The notes: generated by a model not told the origin, from the sequence alone. DNA of 64,000 bases from Meriones unguiculatus (GCF_030254825.1 NC_083367.1:25697001-25761000), one strand, 5' to 3'; shown: positions 1-9,743, counted from the first letter of the stretch. Translations and numbers: made by a program.

Positions 1-134
1 TTAAGTCTCAAATGTTGTTCCAGAAGTTGAACATGCTCCAATCTTGCCCGTTTCTTACCTGTCCCTCTAGAGGTACGGTCCGTGAGCCCCATGTTTATAT
101 TAAATCATAACTTTTGTTTGTCACTTGCTGTTTT

Positions 135-222
135 TTTTCTTCTTTTTCTCAGTGCTAGGACTCTGAGTCCCTTGCATGTCTGCCAGGTGTTCTACCACTG
201 AGGCAGGCCCTAAGGCCTCCAA
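135..222 (-). mobile_element. ID/B4-like SINE fragment
   Basis: On the plus strand the segment reads as the reverse complement of a tRNA-Ala-derived ID/B4 head: a T-rich run, 'gtgctagg', then 'gttctaccactgag', which is the complemented A-box region. It is diverged and lacks a clear tail, so the exact family (ID, B4 or RSINE1) is uncertain. Confidence 0.5.
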
Positions 223-364
223 ATTATAATGTTTTGTCAGCACCATTTGTTTAACCTGTCCCCAAATCTTAATAATTAACATGTTTTCCTGGTAGAGTAC
301 ACTTGCCAATATCTCTGGATCTCACCTTCTCTTTGCATAACTCTCTAGTGCTTCAGTCACGAGA

Positions 365-466
365 GTGAGCTCACAGGATGCCCTGATTACAGCGCTTTTT
401 TTTAAATATCTTTTCAGGGTGAAAAAAAAACCCAAGTATTATAATCAGGGCATCCTGCAAGCTCAC
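365..466. repeat. Inverted repeat, 25-nt arms
   Basis: The arms at 365-389 and 442-466 are reverse complements at 23 of 25 positions (core ggatgccctgatta). They are separated by a 52-nt A/T-rich loop. The right arm abuts a B1-like SINE. Neither arm belongs to a repeat I recognise. A transcript could fold into a hairpin, but a microRNA origin is not shown. Confidence 0.8.
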
Positions 467-469
467 TAT

Positions 470-592
470 TGTAACCGAAGCACTTGAAGGGCTGAGGCAG
501 GAGGATTGCTGCAAGTCTGTGGCTGGTCTGGGCAACATTGTGAGTTTCAGGTTAGTGTGAGCGACAGTGTAAGATTTTTGGCTCATACCGAC
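470..592 (+). mobile_element. B1-like SINE (old 7SL-derived monomer)
   Basis: The segment contains 'ggctgaggcaggaggattgc' and 'ggtctgggcaacattgtgag', the middle of 7SL-derived monomers. It is followed by a purine tetranucleotide tail. Its divergence from young B1 copies suggests an old proto-B1 or B1F-type insertion. Confidence 0.65.
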
Positions 593-593
593 T

Positions 594-649
594 TGAAGGA
601 AAGGAAGGAAGGAAGGAAGACAGGAAGGGGAAAGCAGGAAGGGGAAGCT
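594..649 (+). repeat. (GGAA)n tract
   Basis: Purine tetranucleotide repeat directly after a B1-like element, probably grown from its A-rich tail. Confidence 0.9.
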
Positions 650-1187
650 AGTTCTCCCAAACCTTTTACTGCCTCCTGATTCTTTACAGTCATGCCTTTC
701 CTTGAGCCAGAGTCTCTGAGTTAGCAACCCCACAGTTCATCTCTACACACCCTTGTTACTCTCCAAAACCTTCAGCATGCCAAATAAACACATCATTTTC
801 TGTTCTTTAAGTGCCCTTGAAGACATCCAACTGTTAATCCTGAAACTGGTTAGAAAAACTAACTCCACCATTTAGGGCCAAATTTAAAGCAAGCTTTCTT
901 AACTATTAAATACTGACCAAGAGCTGGACTTTGGTCAGGACCATTTCCCATAATTTCCCAACTGGAATGGCCTTGAACCAGGTTTTGCAGGGGCTTGTAA
1001 GGACAAATCTACAGGCCACTGTACCTTCCCAGAAGGCTTTGTTATTTCCCAGAACTACAACTCCCCGAATTCCAGGAAGTTACCTGGTCCCTGGGTAGGT
1101 GGCACTTACAGGTTAATTTGAGCGCTACACCAACAACTGTCCATCCAGTAGATGCTTTATTGCTTTATTTATTTGCAATGTCTTTAT
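650..1187. other. No recognised feature
   Basis: Ordinary A/T-rich intergenic sequence. I see no gene, no repeat family that I recognise and no unusual base composition. Confidence 0.5.
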
Positions 1188-1305
1188 TGATGGCTCAGAG
1201 GTTAAGAGCACTGGCTATTCTTCCAAAGGTCTTGAGTTCAATTCCCAGCAACCACATGGTGGCTCACAACCATCTGTAGTGAGATCTGGTGCCCTCTTCT
1301 GGTGT
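1188..1305 (+). mobile_element. B2 SINE, 5' part (split by LTR)
   Basis: The segment carries the tRNA-derived head ('tggctcagaggttaagagca') and the B box ('gagttcaattc'). It runs through 'cctcttctggtgt', where the element is interrupted by an LTR. The first dozen bases of the B2 consensus are missing. The rest of the same element resumes at 1,922. Confidence 0.9.
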
Positions 1306-1921
1306 TGTAAGACCTGGGGTCTCACAGCTCAGGAGTTCAATCGTGCCCTTCCCAGAAACTCCCCCAGACCAAGACTCGTTGCAAAAGCAAGAGGTTTATT
1401 AACCATTGTACAACGGGGTCACCCTTGCTGGTCAGCAAAGAGTGGCACCGGGAGACAAAGGCCTTTAGGTTTTTAAAAGAAAAATTGCGGGAAATTTGAA
1501 GTTTTAGTTTTGGCAATTTAGGATTGTATGAGGAAGCTATAAAGTAAGATAATTGGTTAGTCTTAGGTGCTCAAGCTTGGCCAGTCCTGTCAAGTGTGGA
1601 TGCAGCTGCACTTTAAGGTGGGGGTGGTTAGCTCATCCTTGAAGATTAGGGCTGTGGGCTCTTGGCCGGAGGTCAAAAGCTACTCAGAAGTCTAGGTTCG
1701 TTGCTAAGAAAAGCTATCTCAAGGACAAGGGTCTGGTCCTTCTTTTGCTGAGTGAAGGTCATTGCTTGCTTGCCCTTTTTTTATATCTGTCCTCACAGAT
1801 AGGGTCACATTCTTTCACTCTCTGGAAAGGTACTAAGAGGCTTTTGCTTAACCTGGACCTAAAACTCAAAACTATAGGCTTTAGAAGACATATAGGTTAC
1901 AAAGTTAGTCTAACCCTTTCA
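1306..1921 (-). mobile_element. Solitary LTR of an endogenous retrovirus
   Basis: The segment starts TG (1,306) and ends CA (1,921) and is flanked by the 4-bp direct repeat GTGT (1,302-1,305 and 1,922-1,925). The flanks rejoin into an intact B2 sequence. On the minus strand a polyadenylation signal (complement of 1,395-1,400) lies about 90 bp from the LTR end, with an A/T-rich TATA-like stretch upstream near 1,472-1,480. The total is 616 bp. No gag, pol or env sequence flanks it, so it is a recombined solo LTR. Four-base target duplications are typical of class I (gammaretrovirus-like) elements; I cannot name the family. Confidence 0.8.
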
Positions 1922-1965
1922 GTGTACATGCATACATGCAGGCAAAAGAACTTCCTATATGTTCA
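1922..1965 (+). mobile_element. B2 SINE, 3' part
   Basis: 'gtacatgcatacatgcaggc' continues the B2 3' region exactly where the LTR interrupted it. The tail then runs into the poly-T of a minus-strand L1 end. Confidence 0.75.
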
Positions 1966-2290
1966 TTTCTTTTTTTTAAATTTTTATTAATTACACTTTA
2001 TTCACTTTGTCTCCCCCCATAAGCCCTTCCCTTCTCCCCTTCCAATCCCACCCTCCCTCCCCAAGTCCACTGATAGGGGAGGTCCTCCTCTCCTTCCTTC
2101 TGATCTTAGTCTATCAGATCACATCAGGAGTGGCTGCATTGTCCTCTTCTGTGGCCTGGTAAGGCTGCTCCCCTCTCAGGGGGAGGTGATCAAAGAGCAG
2201 GCCAATCAGATTATGTCAGAGGCAGTCCCTCTTCCCATTACTATGGGACCCACTTGGACACTAATTACGGTCTTCATCTGATCTTTTCAA
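1966..2290 (-). mobile_element. L1 3' end (truncated)
   Basis: A poly-T is followed by 'attaattacactttattcac', a C-rich stretch, and 'gatcacatcaggagtggctg'. This is the complement of a muroid L1 3' UTR with its G-rich tract and poly-A. Nothing of ORF2 is present, so it is a 5'-truncated copy. Confidence 0.8.
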
Positions 2291-2439
2291 CCAAAGGGGA
2301 ATATTCTCTACTTTGAAATCCCTGTGTTTAATTTTCACCTCCTTTGGGATAACCAAAGTTCCACATCATTGCATATTTAGGGCCTTAAGGAAACCTGACT
2401 GTTTAGCACATGGCACATTTAATTTTATTTATTTATATA

Positions 2440-2490
2440 TATTTACTTATTTAGACATGGTTTTACTATGTAGCCCTGGGTGGCCTGTTG
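2440..2490 (-). mobile_element. B1 fragment
   Basis: 'agacatggttttactatgta' followed by 'gccctgggtggcctg' is the complement of a B1 3' part. It is only about 50 bp long. Confidence 0.4.
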
Positions 2491-2520
2491 ATTTTTTTTT
2501 TCTCAATAAACAATACATTT

Positions 2521-2655
2521 AGTGGCATGCATGCAGAGGGAGGAGGGAGGGTGGGATTGGGAGGGGAGGAGGAAGGGGCTTATGGGGGGGATGCAGAATG
2601 AATAAAGTGTAATTGATGAAAAATTAAAAAAAAATAAAATAAAATAAAAAAAAAC
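2521..2655 (+). mobile_element. L1 3' end with target-site duplication
   Basis: The segment holds a G-rich 3' UTR stretch ('gggaggggaggaggaagggg'), then 'aataaagtgtaattgatg' and an A-rich tail. It is flanked by the 10-bp direct repeat CAATACATTT at 2,511-2,520 and 2,656-2,665. It is a severely 5'-truncated L1 insertion and the same subfamily type as the minus-strand copy at 1,966. Confidence 0.88.
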
Positions 2656-2784
2656 CAATACATTTGTTCTACATGTACTCACTAAGGCCTAGTCAAATCT
2701 ATGTTAAAGTTTTTCAAAGTGATAATTCTAGGAGATTTCTGGATAACTTAAAACATCTTTTTTGTTTGTCTGTTGGTTGGTTTT

Positions 2785-2868
2785 GTTTTTTAGAGTCAGG
2801 GTTCCTCTGTGTATCCTTGGCTCTCCTGCCTACACTGAGACCTGTAGACCAGGCTGGCCAAATCAAAA
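2785..2868 (-). mobile_element. B1 SINE fragment
   Basis: 'cagggttcctctgtgtatcc' leads to 'tgtagaccaggctggcc', the complement of the B1 3' half. The 5' half is missing. Confidence 0.7.
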
Positions 2869-3565
2869 CATCTTGAAGTTGGACCCCTGTGTGGCTACAT
2901 TTTTTGTCAGCTTAGCCTTCTTTTATTTTCTTTTATTTTCTCTTTTGTTTTTGTTTTGAGACAGTGAATTGTGTAGTCCATGCAAGCCTTTCTAAGGCTG
3001 CCCTTACTATCACCTGTTTGTCTACTGACTCTGCCCAAAGGAATCCCCTCCTGGTGTGTCCTGACAGCAGTTTCTGGAGCCACACCTGTGACTCCTAGAA
3101 GAATTAGCCCAGGATTAGTTTTATTGCTGCTTGGAGAAAGGCTGGCTTTCAGTTTAAGGAAGACTGCTTTGCAAAGCAGGGTTAGAGTGCTTGAGTAATA
3201 TTGCTTTCCCAGGGCACACCTTTCTTCCCCTCCCCCAGTCCCACTGTCAGCTTTCACTTGGGCTTCTTCTGGTCTCACCCAGCATTGTACACCGTCAGCA
3301 CCAGCCACTGAGCCACACTGTGCTAGACCATCTGCTAAAGCTTCAAGAGCATTGAGAACTGGCTATTAACACTTTATTGCTAAAAATTAAGTTATATGAG
3401 CACACAATTGGTTATAATAAAACCAATAGTGCTATAAAACTTCCAGAAAATAAACCTAAGAGTCAGTCTTTGATATGATCCCAATGTTGATATGGTCACA
3501 CTATTAGTGTGTTACATAAATTCATAGACGTGGGGGAATAAAGGAATCACTCTTTGTTACTTGAG
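2869..3565. other. No recognised feature
   Basis: About 700 bp without a repeat or gene that I can identify. A 133-codon minus-strand open frame at 2,907-3,308 has no recognisable motif and overlaps a T-rich stretch. I treat it as chance. Confidence 0.4.
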
Positions 3566-3668
3566 GAGCCGGGTGTGGTAGCTCATGCCCCCCTGTAATC
3601 CCAGCAGTTAGGATGCTGAGGAGAAGCCAGAGATTTAACCCCCAAAGTTAAATTAAAAAAAAAAAAAT
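3566..3668 (+). mobile_element. B1 SINE (truncated)
   Basis: 'gccgggtgtggtagctcatg' followed by 'ctgtaatcccagcagtta' is the 7SL-derived B1 head. The copy loses similarity after about 65 bp and ends in an A-rich tail. Confidence 0.8.
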
Positions 3669-3689
3669 CTTTGTACTTCTCACAGAGAC

Positions 3690-3808
3690 AATTTAAATAG
3701 AACAACATAAAAAGTATAAATGACAAAAGAAAAAATTGATAAGTTGGACTTCGTCAAAATTATTACTTTTTTTTTCTGCGCTTCCAAAGATACTATCAAG
3801 AAAATAAG
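3690..3808 (+). mobile_element. L1 ORF2 fragment
   Basis: 'gataagttggacttcgtcaa' and 'aaagatactatcaagaaaat' match the 3' part of L1 ORF2 (the region ending '...KLDFIKI...CASKDTIKK'). The copy is short and frame-broken by a T run. It is immediately followed by a hAT element. Confidence 0.75.
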
Positions 3809-3817
3809 GGACTGCTT

Positions 3818-3963
3818 CAGTGGCTCTCAGCCTGTGGGTTCGGGATCCCTTTGTAGAAAATTACACTTCGGAGGTAGCAGTGAAATAATTTCATGGCTGG
3901 GGGTCACCCAGCACGAGGCACTGTATCAAAGGGTTGCAGCATCAGGGAAGTTGAGAACCACTG
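3818..3963 (+). mobile_element. URR1-like hAT-Charlie element
   Basis: It begins 'cagtggctctcagcct' and ends 'gttgagaaccactg', which are imperfect terminal inverted repeats. The internal text 'gctgggggtcacccagcacg' and 'gggttgcagcatcaggga' is typical of rodent URR1 nonautonomous elements. It encodes no transposase. An 8-bp target duplication is not evident, consistent with age. Confidence 0.8.
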
Positions 3964-4082
3964 CAAGAGTTCATCAGTGAACTGATTGCTCCACGTACAT
4001 GATCGATGGATTCAAACGCTAACGACGTAGAATGAAAGAAACAGAAGCACAAACCTGCGTGGCAGGAAAATACTTTCAAATG

Positions 4083-4353
4083 GCAACTTTTTGGGAGGTA
4101 GATCCGTTTTCGCCTCTTTCGACACAGTGTCTCGAATTGTTTATCCCGCTGCTCCGTTGTAGTCTGTACTCAGGGCTAGCTGGTTCTTGAGCTTTCCGGT
4201 GGTTCTTTGTCTCTGCCTCCCACCTCACCACAGGAATCCTGGGACTACAGACGCAGGCCAGCACATCTGAGTATGTTCATGGGTTCTGGGACTGAATTTA
4301 GGTTCTCAGGTTAGTGTGACCAGTACTTTTATACAAGCTATCTCCCCAGCCTT
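4083..4353 (-). mobile_element. B4-family SINE
   Basis: A complemented B1-like part ('ctgcctcccacctcaccaca', 'cctgggactacagacgcagg') is followed by a complemented tRNA-like part ending 'agctatctccccagcc'. B4 elements are ID-B1 composites and this order fits a minus-strand copy. Confidence 0.65.
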
Positions 4354-4431
4354 CCTAATATAAAATTTCATAACTCAGTTACAAAAAGACACTTTAATTA
4401 AAAAAAAAAACAAAAGATTGCAATAGATAAC

Positions 4432-4812
4432 TTACTGAACAAGATAGACAAATAGACACTTAGCACATGAAAAGATGTTTAAAATCTTTATCTTAGAGAA
4501 GCCCAAATCACAGAGGCATCATTTTGCCAGCACCAGGATGTTTTGATTTTAAAAAAAAGTTAGAAAGTTCAAAAGTTCAGCCTAAGCAAATCCCCCAACC
4601 CCAAACAAAAAGTAAACAAACATGCAGTTGCCTAGGTCTAAAATAGGGTGTGGCTCTCTGTGGTTGTGGATTCTTCTTGGAAGGACAAAAATATTCTGCA
4701 ATATTTTTGCAATTGTTACCCAATCATATAGATATATGAAAAACAGAACTGTATATGAGCTGCCATATAGGTGAATTCGTGCCATGTGAATTATATCTCA
4801 ATAAGCTAATAA
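4432..4812 (+). mobile_element. Old L1 3' region, fragmentary
   Basis: 'gacacttagcacatgaaaag' and 'cagaggcatcattttgccag' resemble the end of ORF2 in old L1 families. 'gtgaattatatctcaataag' at about 4,787 resembles an L1 3' terminus. The stretch between is not clearly L1. Confidence 0.45.
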
Positions 4813-5275
4813 TTTCAAAAAATATGAATATACAAAACATCAGTTGGTAGTTATCTTACAGCATTTTATTTTTAATCTATTCTCTTGAGGTTGCATGGTA
4901 AGAGATGACTTCAAAATATCGCTAGAACATAGCATCAAATTGCGTGTAGTATTAAAACCACAGGGATTGTTTGGTCCAACTAATATCTTGTTTATATCTT
5001 CATAAGAGACGGCCAGATGGCAGGGAGTGATAATGCCATGGACTAATCCTTTAGGAAGGCTTTTTTTTGCTTGCGGTTCAGACACATAGGTAATGATCTG
5101 GGGTGTTGTCAGGAATGCCACATGTATCAAGATGTTATGTGATACATGTAATTCTAAAAGAGAAAGAAAAAATATAAGAACAATTAAATAGAAATGTTGT
5201 GATTGGTTAATTAAATAAAATGGAATGAGCTAATGTTGAGACAAAGCTATATTATATAAACACAGGTTTATTGGG
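4813..5275. other. Unassigned; holds a 96-codon open frame
   Basis: No repeat is recognised. A minus-strand frame at 4,840-5,130 has unbiased composition but matches no protein I know. It has no splice sites or upstream promoter that I can identify. See the findings. Confidence 0.3.
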
Positions 5276-5395
5276 AGCAGTGAGGGAGGGGGAGGGGAAG
5301 GAAGGGAGGAAGAGGAGAGTGTGCGCTCTGGAGGGGAAGGGAGAGAGAGCAGGAAAGGGATAAAAGGAGAGAAAGGGGGACAAGGAGCCAAGATA
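5276..5395 (+). repeat. Purine-rich (G/A) tract
   Basis: About 120 bp of almost unbroken G/A on the plus strand, preceded by 'ggtttattggg' (AATAAA on the other strand). It could be part of a minus-strand LTR with a G/A-rich R or U5 region. I cannot confirm that. Confidence 0.7.
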
Positions 5396-5699
5396 TCTAG
5401 TAATTTAGCAAAGGGCCTCTTGGCGAGAAGCCCGGCCGGAGGTGGAGAGCAGGGTGTGGCAGCCACGCCCTGTATCAGGTAGGGACTTCAACAGTGATGC
5501 CCAGAAGGTCATCACACCAAATAAAAAGATTAGAGTATGCTATATGAAAATACTTCTTCTGTTGTAGTCCACTCACAAATACCACTAGATAATATGGGAA
5601 ATGAAAACAATTCAGATCCTGTTCCTGCACACAGTTTAGTCTCGGCCAAGGAAATGGAGATCCATTTAAACATTTCAAGAGAAAAGAATTTAATTTTTT

Positions 5700-5830
5700 A
5701 AAGGCGGGTTCCCACTATGTATGGAGCCCAGACTGGATTGAAACTTATGCAGCTCTGGCTGGCTCAAACTGTTTTTCCCCCCGCTTTCTTATGGGTGCTG
5801 GGATCACAGAAATGTGCCACAATGCTCAGA
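5700..5830 (-). mobile_element. B1-like SINE
   Basis: 'cactatgtatggagcccaga', 'gtgctgggatcacagaaatg' and 'gccacaatgctcag' read as the complement of an old B1 monomer. Confidence 0.6.
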
Positions 5831-6027
5831 ATGGCATTTAATTTGCAGAGAACACACAGTACTTAAATTTTTTTGAAAGGTCTTAAGGAGTAAAGTTATA
5901 GAAGCTGCATCCATCTTTCATGTTTGTTAAAGTCCAAAGAATTTGAAGCATCTTGTTTTCATGCAGAAATCAGGAATATGCAACAGACTAAAATCAATAA
6001 CAGGCCTGAAAGCCCTAGGGTCAGTCA

Positions 6028-6116
6028 TTTTTTCCTTCCTTCCTTCCTCCCTCCCTCCCTCCCTCCCTCCCTCCCTTCCTTCCTTCCTTCCTCTTTTGTT
6101 TCTTTCCCTTTTCCAC
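6028..6116 (+). repeat. Pyrimidine (CCTT/CCCT)n tract
   Basis: CTTC units flank a central block of CCCT units, giving a roughly mirror-symmetric pyrimidine run of about 70 bp before it decays. Confidence 0.9.
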
Positions 6117-6149
6117 CTTTCTCTCCCCACCGCTTCCCCTCAACCATGC

Positions 6150-6470
6150 ATGTATTTATGATGTACTTGAGTGTGTGTTCAGATTCACATATACATGTAC
6201 ACTGGCATATGGAGCCTAGCTGCTGATGGTCAGTGTCTTCCTCAGTTGCTCTCCATACACATTAGGGCCGGGTCTCTCACTTATACTCAGAGCTTGGCAT
6301 TATGGCTAATCTAGCCAGCTAGTTCTGGGGTATCTGTCTCCACTTCTAGTGCTGGGATTACACATGGGCCAGCATGTCTTCCTGGCATTTACAGGGCTTC
6401 TGGGACTCTGAACACTGGTCCTCACACTCATACACAAAGCACTTTAACCATGGAGCCATCCCTCAGTGTG
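6150..6470 (-). mobile_element. B4A SINE
   Basis: The segment shows 'ggtcagtgtcttcctcagtt', then 'gtgctgggattacacatggg', then the tRNA-like end 'aaccatggagccatccct'. This is the full complemented B4A order. Confidence 0.7.
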
Positions 6471-6479
6471 ACTTCTTTC

Positions 6480-7424
6480 ATGACAGGGTCTTGCTGGATA
6501 GCTCAGGATGGCTCACAAGTTTCCTTCGTCAGCCTTCTGTGTGCTGGCGGTGCAGGAACACTCCGTCATAAGGAGCTGGAAGTCCCCCTACTCCACTCAC
6601 AACCACACCACGATGCGTAGAGAAAGAGGAACAGCTTCTGCCTTTCCTCTGCCTTCACCCTCAAGCACGTGACACTTCGTGGGCATAACGTAAACTATAC
6701 TTGGATCCCTGATGGTAAGAGGCCATGGAAAATACACTTCTCATTTATCAGCCCCTGACATGAAGGGGGGAGTGCTGGGGGGACCAGAAATGGTGTTGAG
6801 TGTCAACAGTTGATCCATTACCTCTTATCAGAAGTCAGATTGTTTTCTGATTTGCTAGAAATACGGGTACATTTCTGAGCATACACATGGTTCCTTGATG
6901 GTAGGGGATCCAAGCTGCAGAGATGAAGCCTTTCCTTCCCCTTGCATCTTGGCATGGCTTGATTCATAGGAGTCCTAAGCATTTCACCATGTTGGCAGGT
7001 CCTAAAGGTTACTGGAATATTACTTTTCCTCCTTTGTGATTTATCTTCAGAAACACAGAGAGCATTTATACATTTCTTTTCACTTGCTCTAGTCAGCATG
7101 ACAATGTCACAGTACAGAGGGGCAGTAAGAAATCCTGTGGAATGGGAAGACTATGAAGGTCCTTGCAGGTTGTTACAAAGACAGGGAGATGGAGAATCAG
7201 CCAGCACTGGGACAGGAGTGGTATTTGAAAGTCATGCTTTTGTAGGATTTATCCTGTGTAGGACACAGTAAGGAGTCCCTGGTAGTGTTTACTTAGTAAA
7301 AGACACCAGTCAGAAAGTTAAATCGTACAGGCTCAGTTTGCATTCTAAGAGTTAACAGAAGCACAACCATGCCATCCATTTACACATGACCTGACTGTCT
7401 TCATCCCACAAGAGCAGATGAAGC
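6480..7424. other. No recognised feature
   Basis: About 950 bp of apparently single-copy sequence. A 93-codon minus-strand frame (6,818-7,099) has no motif that I recognise. Confidence 0.4.
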
Positions 7425-7690
7425 TGGACAGGGGAAATGGCTCAGTAGATAAGAAGAGTTGCTGCTCAGGCATAAAGCCTGGAACTCAAATCCCCAGGAC
7501 GCACATAAAAGTATGACCATGCACAGCACTATAACTGCAGAGCTATGGGATGCGGGAGATCAGTGCAACTTGCTGGCCAGCCTGACTCCAAGCTCAGTGA
7601 AAGACCCCGCCTCAAGGGAATAAGACAGACAGTGATGGAGCAGGACAGCTTGGCAACCTCTTGTAGCTTCCACATACCACACACACAGAC
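7425..7690 (+). mobile_element. B4A SINE
   Basis: tRNA-like head ('aaatggctcagtagataaga', 'ctcaaatccccagga') followed by the B1-like body ('ttgctggccagcctgact', 'cccgcctcaagggaataaga') and a CA-rich end. It is close to full length. Confidence 0.8.
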
Positions 7691-7768
7691 ACACAGACAC
7701 ACAGACACACACACAGAGGAGGAGAGGGGAAGGGGGAGAGGCAGAGAGACAGAAAGAGAGAGAGAGCT
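7680..7768 (+). repeat. (CA/CAGA)n then (GA)n microsatellite
   Basis: The simple repeat grows out of the B4A 3' end. CACAGA units pass into a G/A-only run ending near 7,768. Confidence 0.9.
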
Positions 7769-7769
7769 T

Positions 7770-8344
7770 TAAAAACATGCCCATATCACAATATAAAGGA
7801 TTAAGCCAAAGAAAGAGCAGGAGGACGTTTGAAGAATTGAGCTGTAGCATTGTGATCCAGCTGACCGCAGGAAACTGTGGAGTGTCTCTGCATACTTCTT
7901 ACTATAAAATAGCAAGCATATCTTTTGGGAGAGACTCAAAGGTAACTCCATTTCCCGTTAGCTCTCTGAGGCTTCCTCTCCAGATGCATTCCTTATTGAC
8001 ATGTAGCCTCTACAAGAGTGGCCCTTCCCCACCATTGCACAAATTCCTCAAGAAAAATCGTGTCCCTGCTGAGGTGGGCATGCTTCTTTAAGCTCTGTTC
8101 AAACACGTAGCGGGAACACATGTGTTCTTCCTTGATGGTGTCTGTCTGAGGTTGCTCTGTCTCAGTCACTGCTGATTTACCTGATAAACACATACTGTGC
8201 ACATACAATGATGTACTAGACTTGTGATGAAATGAAACAATGTAGTAAAAACACTTCCCATCACAGATTTTGAGTAGCCTAATGAAAAGGGAATACTGGC
8301 GACACATGTAAATTCTTATTGCTACTATTTTTTGAGCTAGAGTC
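7770..8344. other. No recognised feature
   Basis: Apparently single-copy A/T-rich sequence. Open frames on both strands overlap each other here and none looks coding. Confidence 0.4.
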
Positions 8345-8540
8345 ACACAGGTGCAGACTTTCCCTTCAACTTATTATGTAATCCAAAGATGGCCTTGGAC
8401 TCCTGATCTTCCTGTGTCCACCTCCCCAAGGTAGAGATTGTAGGCATCCATCATTACCTCAAGCCTTTATGTGGTGCTGAATATTGGACCCAGGACTTCC
8501 GCCTGCTAGGCAAGCGCTCTACAGCTACAGCCCCAACCCA
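8345..8540 (-). mobile_element. RSINE1/B4-type SINE
   Basis: A complemented B1-like 3' part ('gatggccttggactcctgat') is followed by the complemented tRNA-like head ('gctaggcaagcgctctacag'). Confidence 0.7.
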
Positions 8541-8574
8541 CACAGAAATCATCTTCACTAGAAAGTAGTTTGAA

Positions 8575-8753
8575 GGGTTGGAGAGATGGCTCAGAGGTTA
8601 AGAGCACTGGCTGTTCTTCCAAAGGTCTTGAGTTCAATTCCAAGCAACAATATGGTGGCCAACAACCATCTATAGTGAGATCTGGTGCCCTCTTCTGGCA
8701 CACAGGCATACTTGCAGGCAGAACAATATAAGTCTTTTTTTTTTTTTTTTAAA
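8575..8753 (+). mobile_element. B2 SINE, near full length
   Basis: 'gggttggagagatggctcag' starts the element, with A and B boxes intact and 'gtgccctcttctgg' in the body. The tail is unusual in being T-rich ('gtctttttttttttttttt') rather than A-rich before 'aaag'. Confidence 0.9.
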
Positions 8754-8821
8754 GAGAGTGGCTTAAATTTTCTGGGTACCTAAGTCTAATTAATATACAA
8801 GTATCCTGCTGTCAGCTAGCA

Positions 8822-9240
8822 CAGGGGTCAGAAAAAATAATCTGCAAAGGGCTACATGTGACCGTTTTTAGGACTTGAAGGGCTGTTAGCCTTCCTGGCA
8901 TTTTCAATTTAATTAATTTTTGAGTCCAGGTCTCATCCAGCATATGGTGACCTGGAATTCACTATATAATTGTGGGTGGTGTTGAATTTCTGATCCTCCT
9001 GCCTGCACATCCAGAATTCTGGGATTACATACGTGTGCTACCATGTCTAGTTAGCATGTGCTAGCATGTCATGTAAAGTGGGGCTAGGGAGCAAATCAGG
9101 CATGCTAAGTAGGGGCTTACCTAACAGAGTCACTCTTGGCCATTAATAAACTTTCCCTCATTGGGCAAAAGCAGCCAGTGGCCATGTGTAAATGAGTGTG
9201 TGTGGCTTTATTCTAATAAGACTTTATGTATGGACATAAA
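8822..9240 (+). mobile_element. hAT-Charlie (MER1-type) element split by a B1
   Basis: The left end reads 'caggggtcagaaaaaataat' with 'aaagggc', a hAT-Charlie terminus. The right part 'gcaaaagcagccagtggcca' with 'gtggctttattctaataaga' belongs to the same kind of element. The middle is taken up by a minus-strand B1, so the B1 is younger. Confidence 0.65.
8915..9050 (-). mobile_element. B1 SINE inserted in hAT element
   Basis: 'gtccaggtctcatccagcat', 'gatcctcctgcctgcacatc' and 'tctgggattacatacgtgtg' read as a complemented, diverged B1. Confidence 0.65.
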
Positions 9241-9703
9241 TTAGAATTTCATATAATTTTCAGGCAACGAAATGATTATTGTCTTTATTGCAGAGAAACC
9301 ACTTGTAATGTAAGAAGACATTCTTGTCTTGCAAACCATACAAAAGCAGGTAATAGGGTAAAGGTTGTAATTCACCCATTGAGTGCTCTCCTATCCTGTA
9401 CCATGAAAAGCCCTAGTTCAACCCAGCAAGAAGGAAAGGAAGAAGGCAGAGAGCAGAGTATAAATTGCTAATTCATGATCTAAGAGTTTGGCCATCTATA
9501 AAGGAGAGAACAGAGGTTGATGAATATGAGCAATATGTAGGGAAGGTAATAAAATATCAAATTAAAGAACACACACACATGCAATGTGTTTGCACAACAA
9601 GAATCTGAAAAATGGTGTTGTGTTAGAAGCTAGCACTCCTTGGACGAGCAATTTCAGCTACTGATAGAGAAAGGCTCCAAAATGTCTACAGGCTAAAGGA
9701 TAG
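9241..9703. other. No recognised feature
   Basis: A/T-rich single-copy-like sequence with a short CA run near 9,570. Nothing coding is apparent. Confidence 0.4.
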
Positions 9704-9708
9704 AAAAA

Positions 9709-9743
<35 letters not shown>

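Noticed and set aside
365..466. Possible pre-microRNA
   Set aside because: The loop (52 nt) is long and there is no supporting evidence; reported only as an inverted repeat.
1188..1240. tRNA-like A and B boxes
   Set aside because: These belong to B2/ID-derived SINE heads, not to functional tRNA genes; the same holds at all other SINE heads in the window.
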